Source: an uncultured Clostridia bacterium (lineage in GTDB: Bacteria; Bacillota; Clostridia; Oscillospirales; Acutalibacteraceae). From it: a stretch of DNA of 13,021 bases. This document shows positions 1 through 6,035 of the stretch, piece by piece (position 1 is the stretch's first letter; every line of letters starts with the position of its first letter). Where the stretch lies: contig CALAEV010000023.1 in the NCBI GenBank assembly GCA_937892525.1, positions 1 through 13,021 on the forward strand, read 5' to 3'. Made by a program: the position numbers and the translations under genes. The notes beneath the pieces were generated by a model. That model saw only the letters and a program-made list of their open reading frames with translations, did no database searches and was not told where the DNA came from.

Positions 1-104
1 CTCTTAAAAAGGCAGGTTTCTTAACAAGAGACCCAAGAATGAAGGAAAGAAAGAAATACGGTCTCAAAGGCGCTCGTCGTGCACCTCAGTTCTCAAAGAG
101 ATAA
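1..104 (+). CDS. rpsI: 30S ribosomal protein S9, C-terminal fragment
   Basis: This is the 3' end of a gene that begins before the window. The frame from base 3 reads LKKAGFLTRDPRMKERKKYG and ends in RRAPQFSKR followed by TAA at 102-104. This is the highly conserved basic tail of ribosomal protein S9. In the family the C-terminal Lys/Arg tail reaches into the decoding centre of the 30S subunit and contacts P-site tRNA. Only about 33 residues are visible. In Firmicutes rpsI normally follows rplM (L13), which would lie outside the window. A Rho-independent terminator follows 22 nt after the stop. The last 18 bases of the gene (87-104) recur exactly at 265-282. Confidence 0.97.
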   Translation, partial: LKKAGFLTRDPRMKERKKYGLKGARRAPQFSKR

Positions 105-126
105 CTTGTATTATTTCAAAAACTTA

Positions 127-156
127 CAGCATCCACTTTGGTGGGTGCTGTTTTTT
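127..156 (+). terminator. Rho-independent terminator of rpsI
   Basis: Arms CAGCATCCAC (127-136) and GTGGGTGCTG (141-150) form a 10-bp stem with one G-U pair and a 4-nt loop, followed by six T at 151-156. It lies 22 nt after the rpsI stop codon. Confidence 0.93.
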
Positions 157-176
157 ACTGTGTTTATGCTAATGTT

Positions 177-261
177 ATCCCTTTTCGGCCTTTGGGCACC
201 TCGGCATAGCACTCGGTGCTCTTCGCTAAAAACAATTCACTGAATTGTTTTCTTAACGCTC
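177..261. repeat. Non-coding hairpin-rich segment, probable interspersed repeat
   Basis: This stretch is richer in G+C than the flanking intergenic DNA and contains nested inverted repeats: GCAC-TCG-GTGC near 210-221, and AAAACAATTCA (229-239) facing TGAATTGTTTT (241-251) with one base between. It has no convincing ORF or ribosome binding site. It sits between the two copies of the rpsI tail. The composition and structure suggest an intergenic repeat unit or the remnant of an inserted element. I have not matched it to a named family. Confidence 0.45.
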
Positions 262-264
262 AGA

Positions 265-282
265 CAGTTCTCAAAGAGATAA
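265..282 (+). repeat. Second copy of the rpsI 3' end (18 bp)
   Basis: Bases 265-282 repeat bases 87-104 exactly: the codons for QFSKR plus the TAA stop. The copy has no reading frame leading into it. It is followed after 20 nt by a terminator similar to that of rpsI. Possible explanations are an attachment-site duplication from an integrative element, or a local segmental duplication. Which one applies cannot be settled from the window. Confidence 0.75.
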
Positions 283-302
283 AAGACAATATTTGTATTT
301 TT

Positions 303-335
303 CAACACTCACCAATCTGGTGGGTGTTGTTTTTT
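303..335 (+). terminator. Second Rho-independent terminator after rpsI
   Basis: Arms CAACACTCACC (303-313) and GGTGGGTGTTG (319-329) form an 11-bp stem with one G-U pair and a 5-nt loop, then a T-run at 330-335. Its right arm resembles that of the first terminator (GTGGGTGCTG versus GTGGGTGTTG). It insulates the azlCD promoter from read-through. Confidence 0.88.
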
Positions 336-355
336 GTATTTTTTAAGTTTATATA

Positions 356-384
356 TTGAATTTGCTAAACTAAAGTAGTACAAT
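356..384 (+). promoter_or_regulatory. Predicted sigma-A promoter of azlCD
   Basis: TTGAAT (356-361), a 17-nt spacer and TACAAT (379-384) match the vegetative consensus. The predicted transcription start is near 391, so the leader before the TTG start at 402 would be only about 11 nt and would begin almost at the GGTGAT ribosome binding sequence. Confidence 0.6.
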
Positions 385-401
385 CACTTTTGGTGATAAC
401 A

Positions 402-1130
402 TTGGAAAAGCAAAACACATATAAAGCTGCCTTCAAAGCAGCATTTCCACACACTTTACCCGTAATGACAGGCTATCTTTTTATAGGTATAGCCTTTGGT
501 GTTATGTTTGCTGATAAAGGTTATAACTTTCTTTGGGCAGGGTTTATGAGTCTGCTTGTATATGCAGGTTCAGGCCAGTATCTTGCAGTAAACTTTTTTG
601 ACCCATCAGTAAGTCTTTTTCAGGTTGCATTTTTAACCTTTATGGTTAATGTGCGCCATATTTTCTATGGACTTTCTTTGCTTGATAAATTTAAGGTGTC
701 AGGTAAAAAGAAACCATATATGATTTTTTCATTGACTGACGAAACATATTCATTATACTTTCTTACAAAAACACCACCTAATGTTGATGAGGGAAAGTTT
801 TTGTTTGCACTTTCAATTCTCGACCAATCTTATTGGGTAATCGGCTCAATGATTGGTGGACTTGCAGGAACACTTATTCCTTTTGATTCAACAGGTATTG
901 ATTTTGCTATGACAGCCTTGTTTATAGTAATCTTTGTTGAACAATGGCTTGAAAAGAAAAATCGTTTTCCTGCAATTGTGGGTGTAGTTGCAAGCATAAT
1001 AAGCCTTTTGATTTTCGGTAAAGATAGTTTTATTCTGCCGTCAATGATTATTATAATGATTGTTCTTCTCTCAAACCACAGAGTTGAAGAAAAAAAGAAT
1101 AAAACAGGGGAGGCAGAAAACAATGACTAA
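402..1130 (+). CDS. azlC: Branched-chain amino acid exporter large subunit AzlC
   Basis: AzlC is the multi-pass membrane component of the AzlCD exporter, which in Bacillus and Corynebacterium (BrnFE) moves leucine, isoleucine, valine and analogues out of the cell. The protein has the family opening (FKAAFPHTLPVMTGYLF, then GIAFGV), the YAGSGQ segment, the FMVNVRH motif and SLTDETY, with about seven hydrophobic segments. The frame is open from TTG 390 and GTG 393. I prefer TTG 402 because GGTGAT at 392-397 fits the 16S rRNA 3' end and the predicted transcription start is near 391. That gives about 242 residues, normal for the family. It overlaps azlD by 8 nt, indicating translational coupling. 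The start is less certain than the gene. Confidence 0.93.
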   Translation: MEKQNTYKAAFKAAFPHTLPVMTGYLFIGIAFGVMFADKGYNFLWAGFMSLLVYAGSGQYLAVNFFDPSVSLFQVAFLTFMVNVRHIFYGLSLLDKFKVSGKKKPYMIFSLTDETYSLYFLTKTPPNVDEGKFLFALSILDQSYWVIGSMIGGLAGTLIPFDSTGIDFAMTALFIVIFVEQWLEKKNRFPAIVGVVASIISLLIFGKDSFILPSMIIIMIVLLSNHRVEEKKNKTGEAENND

Positions 1131-1467
1131 TCTTCCTGTATCTTTCTGGCGTTCGGTTATTATAATAGTATTAGTAGCACTCACTACTCTTGCTACTAGA
1201 GCAATACCATTTGTGCTTTTCCCTGAGGGTAAGAAAATCCCAAAAGCTGTTGAGTATTTAGGTAAGGTGTTGCCACCTGCAGTTATTGGTATGCTTGTTG
1301 TGTATTGCTTTAAGTCAGTAAATCCATTGGAGTCGCCATTCGGATTACCTGAATTAATTGCAGGACTTACAGTAGTTATGCTTCATGTTTGGAAACGCAA
1401 CAACCTTTTAAGTATTGGTGTAGGTACTATTCTTTATATGGTGTTGGTACAAACCGTGTTTTCATAA
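1123..1467 (+). CDS. azlD: Branched-chain amino acid exporter small subunit AzlD
   Basis: AzlD is the small partner of AzlC; both are needed for export. The 114-residue protein from ATG 1123 has about four hydrophobic segments. It carries the family pattern of an early TRAIPF motif in the first membrane segment, the YLGKVLPPAVIGML segment, and a final segment with LSIGVGTILYM. The frame is open further upstream to 1060. ATG 1123 is chosen because GGGGAGG (1107-1113) lies 9 nt before it and the upstream extension is highly charged and lies inside azlC. The start overlaps the azlC stop by 8 nt. No Lrp-type regulator gene is adjacent. Confidence 0.93.
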   Translation: MTNLPVSFWRSVIIIVLVALTTLATRAIPFVLFPEGKKIPKAVEYLGKVLPPAVIGMLVVYCFKSVNPLESPFGLPELIAGLTVVMLHVWKRNNLLSIGVGTILYMVLVQTVFS

Positions 1468-1488
1468 ATTAACAACAAAAACAATAGT

Positions 1489-1551
1489 GTCATTCTGAAC
1501 GAAGTGAAGAATCTCAATTTAGACCATTCACTATGTTCAGGGTGACTTTTT
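1489..1551 (+). repeat. Long imperfect hairpin repeat, doubling as azlCD terminator
   Basis: GTCATTCTGAAC (1489-1500) pairs with GTTCAGGGTGAC (1535-1546) over 12 positions including G-U pairs. An inner stem pairs AGTGAA (1503-1508) with TTCACT (1527-1532). A T-run follows at 1547-1551. The left arm plus the following GAAGTGAAGAATCTC resembles a GTCATTCTGAGCGAAG-type intergenic repeat that I recall from many low-GC and other bacterial genomes. Its place 21 nt after azlD suggests it serves as the transcription terminator. Confidence 0.65.
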
Positions 1552-1826
1552 ATATTATATATAATAGTATGTAAATACCAGGAATATTTTCCAAAAATAT
1601 TGCATAAAATATGGACAAACAGTTAACAAAAAAATCACAAAAGGGGGCTGATTTTGTAACCGTTTTGTAATAATTTAATGATTTTTTAATAATCTTACAA
1701 AAAATCACAAGAAAAAATCCGTGAAAACCACAATATATTGTTGTTTTGAGAGGGTTAATTGCATATTAAGTCAAAAATTGTCTCGACTTTTTGTGAAATA
1801 TAGACAAAAAACATTTTCAAAAAAAT
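1552..1826. other. A/T-rich intergenic region without a gene
   Basis: I see no supportable ORF, RNA gene or riboswitch in this A/T-rich stretch. It contains TTTTGTAACC at 1652-1661 followed by TTTTGTAAT at 1663-1671, resembling a shortened form of the elements at 8043 and 9487. It also has a weak stem, TTTTTGT (1788-1794) with ACAAAAA (1804-1810), which could alternatively pair its T-run with CAAAAA at 1772-1777. Confidence 0.5.
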
Positions 1827-1855
1827 TTGACTTTTTCTTGATGGTTGAATATAAT
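1827..1855 (+). promoter_or_regulatory. Strong sigma-A promoter of the G5/3D-domain gene
   Basis: TTGACT (1827-1832), exactly 17 nt, and a perfect TATAAT (1850-1855), preceded by A-tracts that could act as an UP element. Predicted transcription start is about 1862, giving a leader of about 120 nt. Confidence 0.82.
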
Positions 1856-1861
1856 GTGCAA

Positions 1862-1981
1862 GGTCACAAAGCGAGAATAACGGTTGTGCGTTAAGTGAGC
1901 CTTAAATGTGCCTTTCAAGGTTATATTGGGGCGAACACTTTGCAAAATGCAAAGGTTGACACAGCTTATTAAAGGAGCAGA
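1862..1981 (+). other. Structured 5' leader of the G5/3D-domain gene
   Basis: The untranslated leader is about 120 nt and holds small hairpins: TTAAG/CTTAA (around 1891-1905) and a 7-bp stem CTTTGCA (1938-1944) with TGCAAAG (1948-1954). The ribosome binding site AAAGGAG is at 1971-1977. Some cell-wall hydrolase genes in Firmicutes and Actinobacteria carry the c-di-AMP (ydaO) riboswitch, but its conserved core is not recognisable here. Whether the leader regulates is unknown. Confidence 0.4.
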
Positions 1982-1984
1982 ATG

Positions 1985-3244
1985 ATGATAAACAAAATAA
2001 AAGGGTATGCAAAAGCATCTCGTCGCAACATTATGCGCGTAATGGCACTTATTTTAGCACTTGCTGTTCTTTGTGCCGGAACTGCTTTCGCTGCCACAAG
2101 TGAGACTTATATAGTTGATGTCTATGAAGGCTCACAGGTAACACGAGTAGAAACTTCTTCAGAAGATGCTTATTCAGTAGTTGCCGAAGCTGATATAAGC
2201 CTTAGTGAAAACGATAAGCTTATCCTTAAAGATTTTACAGTAGGTGAAGACAGCAGAATTATTGTATGTCGTGCAAGTAATGTTAAATTCGTTAATGCAG
2301 ACGGTACAGTAGAAAACATCGTATTCGCAGGAACAGTAGCAGAACTTATTGAACAACAGGGTGTAGTTCTTTCTGACAAACTCATTTCAAGTGTCAATGT
2401 AAAAGCTGTTGTGACAAACGATTTAGAGGTTAAAATCCTTAATTCCTATGACCTTACAATTAACGTTGACAATGAAAAGAAGTTTGTAAAATCAACTGCA
2501 AAAACAGTAGGTGAAGTGCTTGCAGAACAAGGTATTACCCTTGACTCTGATGATGAAGTTGTGCCATCAGCGGATACTGCACTTGAGAATGAAATGGTTA
2601 TCGATGTTCTTCGTGTTGAATATGTAACACGTGAATCAGAAGAAACTATTGAGTTCACATCAAAAACAAAATATTCTTCAGCTATGCTTAAAGGTACTAA
2701 AAAGGTAACACAAGAAGGTGTTAATGGTACTAAAACAGTTGTTTATAAAGATAAAGTTGTAAATGGTGTAGTTGAATCAACATCAGTTGAAAGTGAAACT
2801 GTAACAAAGAAACCTGTTACAAAAATTACAACTGTGGGAACACTTACAAAGTCTTCTGGCCTTGGTAATTCAAAAATTGAAAAGAACGGCAAGCCTATTT
2901 CAGAACTTGTAATGCCATCAAAATACACAATCGGCAAAAACAATGTTCCTACAAGTTACAAGTATAAAATTACAGGTCGTGCAGCAGCATATTGTCAGCC
3001 AGGTGGAAAAACTGCAACAGGTAAAGCAGTTATGCCAGGTCGTGTAGCAGTGAATCCAAAGCAGATTCCATACGGTACTGAAATGTGGATTGTTTCAAAT
3101 GACGGTGTCGTTTATGGTTACGCAGTTGCTGAAGATACAGGTGGATTTGCAAAGAAAGGTTACTACACAGTTGACCTTTATATGAACAGTAACAAACAAT
3201 GTCGTCAATGGGGCGACCGTGGAGTTACAATTTATGTTCTTTAA
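1985..3244 (+). CDS. Secreted G5 and 3D domain cell-wall protein, YabE-like
   Basis: A 419-residue exported protein, probably a peptidoglycan-acting enzyme of the YabE/resuscitation-promoting-factor-like group. A signal peptide (basic residues 4-18, hydrophobic 19-36) ends at AFA36. Residues about 40-205 hold three DUF348-type repeats, the clearest being FAGTVAELIEQQGVVLS and STAKTVGEVLAEQGITL. A G5 domain follows at about 209-286, and a C-terminal 3D domain at about 327-419 with GRVAVNPKQIPYGT, AEDTGG and VDLYM. In 3D domains the three conserved Asp define the family; here the first is Asn357, with Asp384 and Asp397 kept. ATG 1985 is 7 nt after AGGAG; ATG 1982 is only 4 nt away. It is monocistronic, with a strong promoter, long leader and terminator. 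Confidence 0.9.
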   Translation: MINKIKGYAKASRRNIMRVMALILALAVLCAGTAFAATSETYIVDVYEGSQVTRVETSSEDAYSVVAEADISLSENDKLILKDFTVGEDSRIIVCRASNVKFVNADGTVENIVFAGTVAELIEQQGVVLSDKLISSVNVKAVVTNDLEVKILNSYDLTINVDNEKKFVKSTAKTVGEVLAEQGITLDSDDEVVPSADTALENEMVIDVLRVEYVTRESEETIEFTSKTKYSSAMLKGTKKVTQEGVNGTKTVVYKDKVVNGVVESTSVESETVTKKPVTKITTVGTLTKSSGLGNSKIEKNGKPISELVMPSKYTIGKNNVPTSYKYKITGRAAAYCQPGGKTATGKAVMPGRVAVNPKQIPYGTEMWIVSNDGVVYGYAVAEDTGGFAKKGYYTVDLYMNSNKQCRQWGDRGVTIYVL

Positions 3245-3258
3245 TTGAATAAAATATT

Positions 3259-3287
3259 AAAGGAGAGTTGAAAAACTCTCCTTTTTT
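3259..3287 (+). terminator. Rho-independent terminator of the G5/3D gene
   Basis: AAAGGAGAGTT (3259-3269), loop GAAA, AACTCTCCTTT (3274-3284), with the T-run continuing to 3287. It lies 14 nt after the stop codon. Being immediately upstream, it also rules out the in-frame ATG at 3288 as the nnr start. Confidence 0.93.
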
Positions 3288-3326
3288 ATGTTATCATTGT
3301 TATATAAAAATTGTGGAGTGGATTTA

Positions 3327-4856
3327 ATGCGAGTACTTACAGTTGAAAATACCAGAAAATTAGAAGCCCTTGCTAATGAGACAGGCATTTCATATTTGCA
3401 GTTAATGGAGAATGCAGGGTCGTATTGTGCAAGAATAATCCGTAAAACCTTTGAAAATACAAACAAGCGCAACGCTCTTGTTGTTTGTGGAAAAGGCAAA
3501 AACGGTGGTGACGGATTTGTAATAGCACGCAAACTTTTTGAAAATGGCTATAAAGTAAATGTGCTTATGGCTATGGGATTGCCAACTGATAGTGAATCTT
3601 CTGAAATGCTTTCACGAATTCGTGCTATGGGTATTAATATTGCATATTTCAATGAAACAACTGATAAGTATTTTGAAGACGCACAAATTATTATAGATTG
3701 TATTTTCGGTGTAGGCTTCCGTGGAGAGCCGGACGCGACAATCACTTCACTCATAAATAAAATCAATAATTCCTCTGCAACAGTCGTAAGTATTGATGTG
3801 CCAAGCGGACTGGAGGGCGACAGTAATAAAGCCCCAATTAACTCAATTACTGCTGATATGACTATCGCAGTGCTTGTGTTAAAGCCTGTTCATGTGTTAA
3901 AGCCATCAATGGAAAAGTGTGGTAAGGTTGTAGTTGCCCCTCTTGCAATCCCAGATAAATGTTATAGTCAGGTAAATACAACACTTTTCACAATGAGTGC
4001 TGATGAGTTAAAATCATTCTTCAAAAAGCGTGAAACTGATAGTCATAAAGGCACCTTTGGTACCGTGCTTGTAATCGGTGGCAGTTACGAAATGCCAAAT
4101 GCAGTATATTTTGCGTCACAAGGTGCCGTCAATAGTGGCACAGGACTCGTTAAGGTTGCATTTCCGTCAGTAGCATATAACGCGATTGCACCAAAAACCT
4201 ATGAACAGATTTTAATCCCACTTGAAAGCAACAAAAAAGGCAGAATTTCACAGAATGCTACAAAACGCCTTGAAACAGAGCTTGAAAAATGCTCTTGTGT
4301 GCTTTTAGGTTGTGGAATGGGTAACGATGAAGATACAAAAGCAGTTACAGAATTTGTAATTAAAAATGCAGAAGTGCCGGTTATTCTTGACGCTGATGGT
4401 ATAAATTGCCTTAAAGATAACATAGATATAATAGACAGCGCGAAAATGCCTGTAATTCTCACACCACATCCTAAAGAAATGTCAAGGATTGCAGGGGTTA
4501 CCACCAGTGAAATTCAGGAAAATCGTGGTGCAGTTGTAAGCTCCTTTACAAAAGCACATAAATCAATACTTGTACTTAAAGGTGCATCAACTCTTGTAGG
4601 CAGTACTGATTATGACGATATTTATGTTAATTCAACAGGTAATCCGGGAATGGCTACAGGTGGTAGTGGTGATGTGCTTGGTGGAATAATAGCATCGTTT
4701 ATTGCGCAAGGCATCGACCCATTCACAAGTGCTGTCGCAGGTGTAAATATTCACGGTATGACAGGGGATAAAGTAACAGAACAATATTCAATGATGGGTA
4801 ACACTCCGTCTTTAATGTTAAATGAACTCCCCAAAGTACTCAAAAAATTTGAATAG
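3327..4856 (+). CDS. nnr: Bifunctional NAD(P)H-hydrate epimerase / ADP-dependent dehydratase
   Basis: This repair enzyme restores damaged NAD(P)HX. The N-terminal YjeF_N (NnrE) domain epimerises the R and S hydrates. The C-terminal ribokinase-like (NnrD) domain dehydrates S-NAD(P)HX using ADP. With ATG 3327 the protein has 509 residues, the usual size of the fused form. NnrE motifs: QLMENAG (25-31), GKGKNGGDG (55-63), SIDVPSGLEGD (155-165). NnrD motifs: HKGTFGTVLVIGGS (240-253), TPHPKEM (379-385), and NSTGNPGMATGGSGDVLGG (435-453) with the nucleotide-binding GGSGD. GGAGTGG at 3315-3321 places the start at 3327. The lipoprotein gene begins 11 nt after the stop. In related genomes this gene follows acpS, which is absent here. 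Confidence 0.96.
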   Translation: MRVLTVENTRKLEALANETGISYLQLMENAGSYCARIIRKTFENTNKRNALVVCGKGKNGGDGFVIARKLFENGYKVNVLMAMGLPTDSESSEMLSRIRAMGINIAYFNETTDKYFEDAQIIIDCIFGVGFRGEPDATITSLINKINNSSATVVSIDVPSGLEGDSNKAPINSITADMTIAVLVLKPVHVLKPSMEKCGKVVVAPLAIPDKCYSQVNTTLFTMSADELKSFFKKRETDSHKGTFGTVLVIGGSYEMPNAVYFASQGAVNSGTGLVKVAFPSVAYNAIAPKTYEQILIPLESNKKGRISQNATKRLETELEKCSCVLLGCGMGNDEDTKAVTEFVIKNAEVPVILDADGINCLKDNIDIIDSAKMPVILTPHPKEMSRIAGVTTSEIQENRGAVVSSFTKAHKSILVLKGASTLVGSTDYDDIYVNSTGNPGMATGGSGDVLGGIIASFIAQGIDPFTSAVAGVNIHGMTGDKVTEQYSMMGNTPSLMLNELPKVLKKFE

Positions 4857-4867
4857 GTAGATTTGTT

Positions 4868-5392
4868 ATGAAAAAAATCCTTTGTATTTTCATGTGCCTT
4901 ATAATTTTAGGTGGTTGTAGTGTTGAAAAAATAAAGGAAGTTAAAAAAGAGCCACTGGAAATCAGTGGCTTTAATACTATCATAAAATCAACTGTAAACA
5001 ATGTGCAGATTTCTGCAAATGCAGAGTATGTGCCATATAAAAGTCTCAATTTCATATTCACATCACCTGAAACGGTGAAAGATATGCAAATACTATGCAG
5101 TAATGGTGAATATACTGTAAATATGAACAAACTCTCCTTTACATTTACAAGTGAAAAACTGCCTTTTAATATGATTTGCAGAACTCTTGAAACTTGCATA
5201 AACTCCGTTCAAGGCGTAACGCCTGAAAAAGACCCACAAACAGATTTGCTTGTGTTTTCATATAATACAAACGGTCACATTTGCAAACTCTATACAGAAA
5301 AAGAAACGCGAGAATTTGTAAAACTCTCAGTTGACGGTACTGATTTGTTGTTCTTTGAAAAATTTGAATACAGGGACAAACAAAGTAATTAA
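4868..5392 (+). CDS. Small lipoprotein of unknown function in the YdcC position
   Basis: A 174-residue predicted lipoprotein. KK at 2-3 and a hydrophobic core lead to the lipobox LGGC with Cys17 as the lipidated residue. The mature part starts with a Lys/Glu-rich linker and then alternating short hydrophobic strands, plausibly a LolA/YdcC-like beta fold, though I recognise no diagnostic motif. The gene lies 11 nt after nnr and is probably cotranscribed with it. In Bacillus subtilis the LolA-like lipoprotein gene ydcC lies between acpS and alr-ndoAI-ndoA, so this protein holds a comparable place between nnr and mazF. That analogy is positional only. The ribosome binding site (AGGTAG) is weak. 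Confidence 0.82.
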   Translation: MKKILCIFMCLIILGGCSVEKIKEVKKEPLEISGFNTIIKSTVNNVQISANAEYVPYKSLNFIFTSPETVKDMQILCSNGEYTVNMNKLSFTFTSEKLPFNMICRTLETCINSVQGVTPEKDPQTDLLVFSYNTNGHICKLYTEKETREFVKLSVDGTDLLFFEKFEYRDKQSN

Positions 5393-5423
5393 TACATAAA
5401 ATGTATTACTCCCCAATTTTTTT
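5391..5423 (+). terminator. Weak possible terminator after the lipoprotein gene
   Basis: AATACAT (5391-5397), loop AAA and ATGTATT (5401-5407) form an all-A/T-rich 7-bp stem overlapping the stop codon. A seven-T run follows only at 5417-5423. The stem is weak and the T-run too distant for a canonical terminator, so read-through into mazF is likely. Confidence 0.25.
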
Positions 5424-5485
5424 GCCTTTAATGTTTAATTATTAATTAAAAAGGTAAAAATAAAAACAAAGGAGTGATACAAAAA

Positions 5486-5830
5486 ATGAATGTCAAACGA
5501 GGGGACATATATTACGCTGATTTAAGTCCTGTGGTGGGCTCTGAACAGGGTGGAGTAAGACCGGTACTTATTGTGCAGAATGATGTGGGCAACAAATATA
5601 GCCCAACGGTTATTGCTGCTGCCATTACAAGCCAACAGGATAAATCTCAATTGCCAACCCATATAAGCGTAAACGGAAACGCTTGTGGATTAAGTAAAGA
5701 TTCCGTAGTGTTGCTTGAACAAGTAAGAACACTTGATAAACAACGCCTTAAAGAACGAATGGGCAATCTTTCAACAACAGATATGAATAAAATCAACAAA
5801 GCCTTAACAGTAAGTTTTGGTTTAATATAA
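5486..5830 (+). CDS. mazF: Type II toxin endoribonuclease MazF/NdoA (PemK family)
   Basis: A 114-residue MazF that should cleave single-stranded mRNA sequence-specifically (UACAU for the Bacillus homologue NdoA). It is closely similar to NdoA over the whole length: KRGDIYYADLSPVVGSEQGG, RPVLIVQND, LPTHI, DSVVLLEQ and RTLDKQRL. The catalytic pair of the family is present as Arg25 (in GGVRP) and Thr48 (in AAAITSQ). GTG 5474 is in frame, but AAAGGAGTGAT (5468-5478) is the ribosome binding site, so ATG 5486 is the start. No MazE/NdoAI antitoxin ORF lies in the 93 nt upstream or elsewhere in the window. The usual upstream alr is also missing. Confidence 0.95.
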   Translation: MNVKRGDIYYADLSPVVGSEQGGVRPVLIVQNDVGNKYSPTVIAAAITSQQDKSQLPTHISVNGNACGLSKDSVVLLEQVRTLDKQRLKERMGNLSTTDMNKINKALTVSFGLI

Positions 5831-5841
5831 AATATAGTCTG

Positions 5842-5897
5842 CCTCCCTTGTTAAAGGGAGGGGGACCACCGTAGGTGGTGGAGGGATTCTTCCACCA
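5842..5897. repeat. Intergenic repeat with two hairpins between mazF and groES
   Basis: CCTCCCTT (5842-5849) pairs with AAGGGAGG (5854-5861) over 8 bp, and ACCACC (5865-5870) pairs with GGTGGT (5874-5879). GGAGGGATTCTTCCACC follows. The pattern (GCCTCCCTT...AAGGGAGG...GGAGGGATT) resembles a repeat I recall as scattered in intergenic regions of gut Clostridia. No T-run follows, so it is not an obvious terminator, although it may help to separate mazF from groESL. Confidence 0.6.
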
Positions 5898-5935
5898 TTT
5901 ATTTATTAAAATTCTGTTAAATTTACATAAAACAC

Positions 5936-5964
5936 TTGACGATTTGGAAAAAAGTGGCTAAAAT
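5936..5964 (+). promoter_or_regulatory. Sigma-A promoter of groESL
   Basis: TTGACG (5936-5941), a 17-nt spacer and TAAAAT (5959-5964). The predicted start falls at about 5971, inside the CIRCE element, so HrcA binding would block initiation. Confidence 0.85.
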
Positions 5965-5969
5965 ATAAA

Positions 5970-5996
5970 TTAGCACTCAGCGGTTGAGAGTGCTAA
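5970..5996 (+). promoter_or_regulatory. CIRCE operator (HrcA binding site)
   Basis: A perfect canonical element: TTAGCACTC (5970-5978), 9-nt spacer, GAGTGCTAA (5988-5996). HrcA, itself dependent on GroEL for folding, represses class I heat-shock genes through this site. It would also form a hairpin at the mRNA 5' end. hrcA itself is not in the window. Confidence 0.98.
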
Positions 5997-6035
5997 AAAT
6001 CAGTATTTATAATTCTTTTCAGGAGGTAACATAAA

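Noticed and set aside
1060..1122. Longer azlD start at 1060
   Set aside because: It lies within azlC and adds a highly charged extension; ATG 1123 has a strong ribosome binding site and gives the normal AzlD length.
830..1123. Minus-strand 97-residue ORF opposite azlC
   Set aside because: It is a shadow of the azlC reading frame without a ribosome binding site or promoter; the same holds for other antisense ORFs opposite nnr, the G5/3D gene and groEL.
1652..1680. TGTAAC as the -35 box of an ECF (sigma-X-like) promoter, here and at 8052 and 9496
   Set aside because: No CGAC/CGTC -10 box lies 16-17 nt downstream at any of the three sites; at 8043 and 9487 clear TTGACA-type promoters follow instead.
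1862..1981. c-di-AMP (ydaO) or c-di-GMP riboswitch in the leader of the G5/3D gene
   Set aside because: The context is suggestive and the 3' part contains GACACAGCT, but the conserved cores of either riboswitch class could not be found.
3288..3326. Upstream ATG at 3288 as the nnr start
   Set aside because: It lies at the end of the preceding terminator's T-run and has no ribosome binding site; ATG 3327 has GGAGTGG and the family's normal N-terminus.
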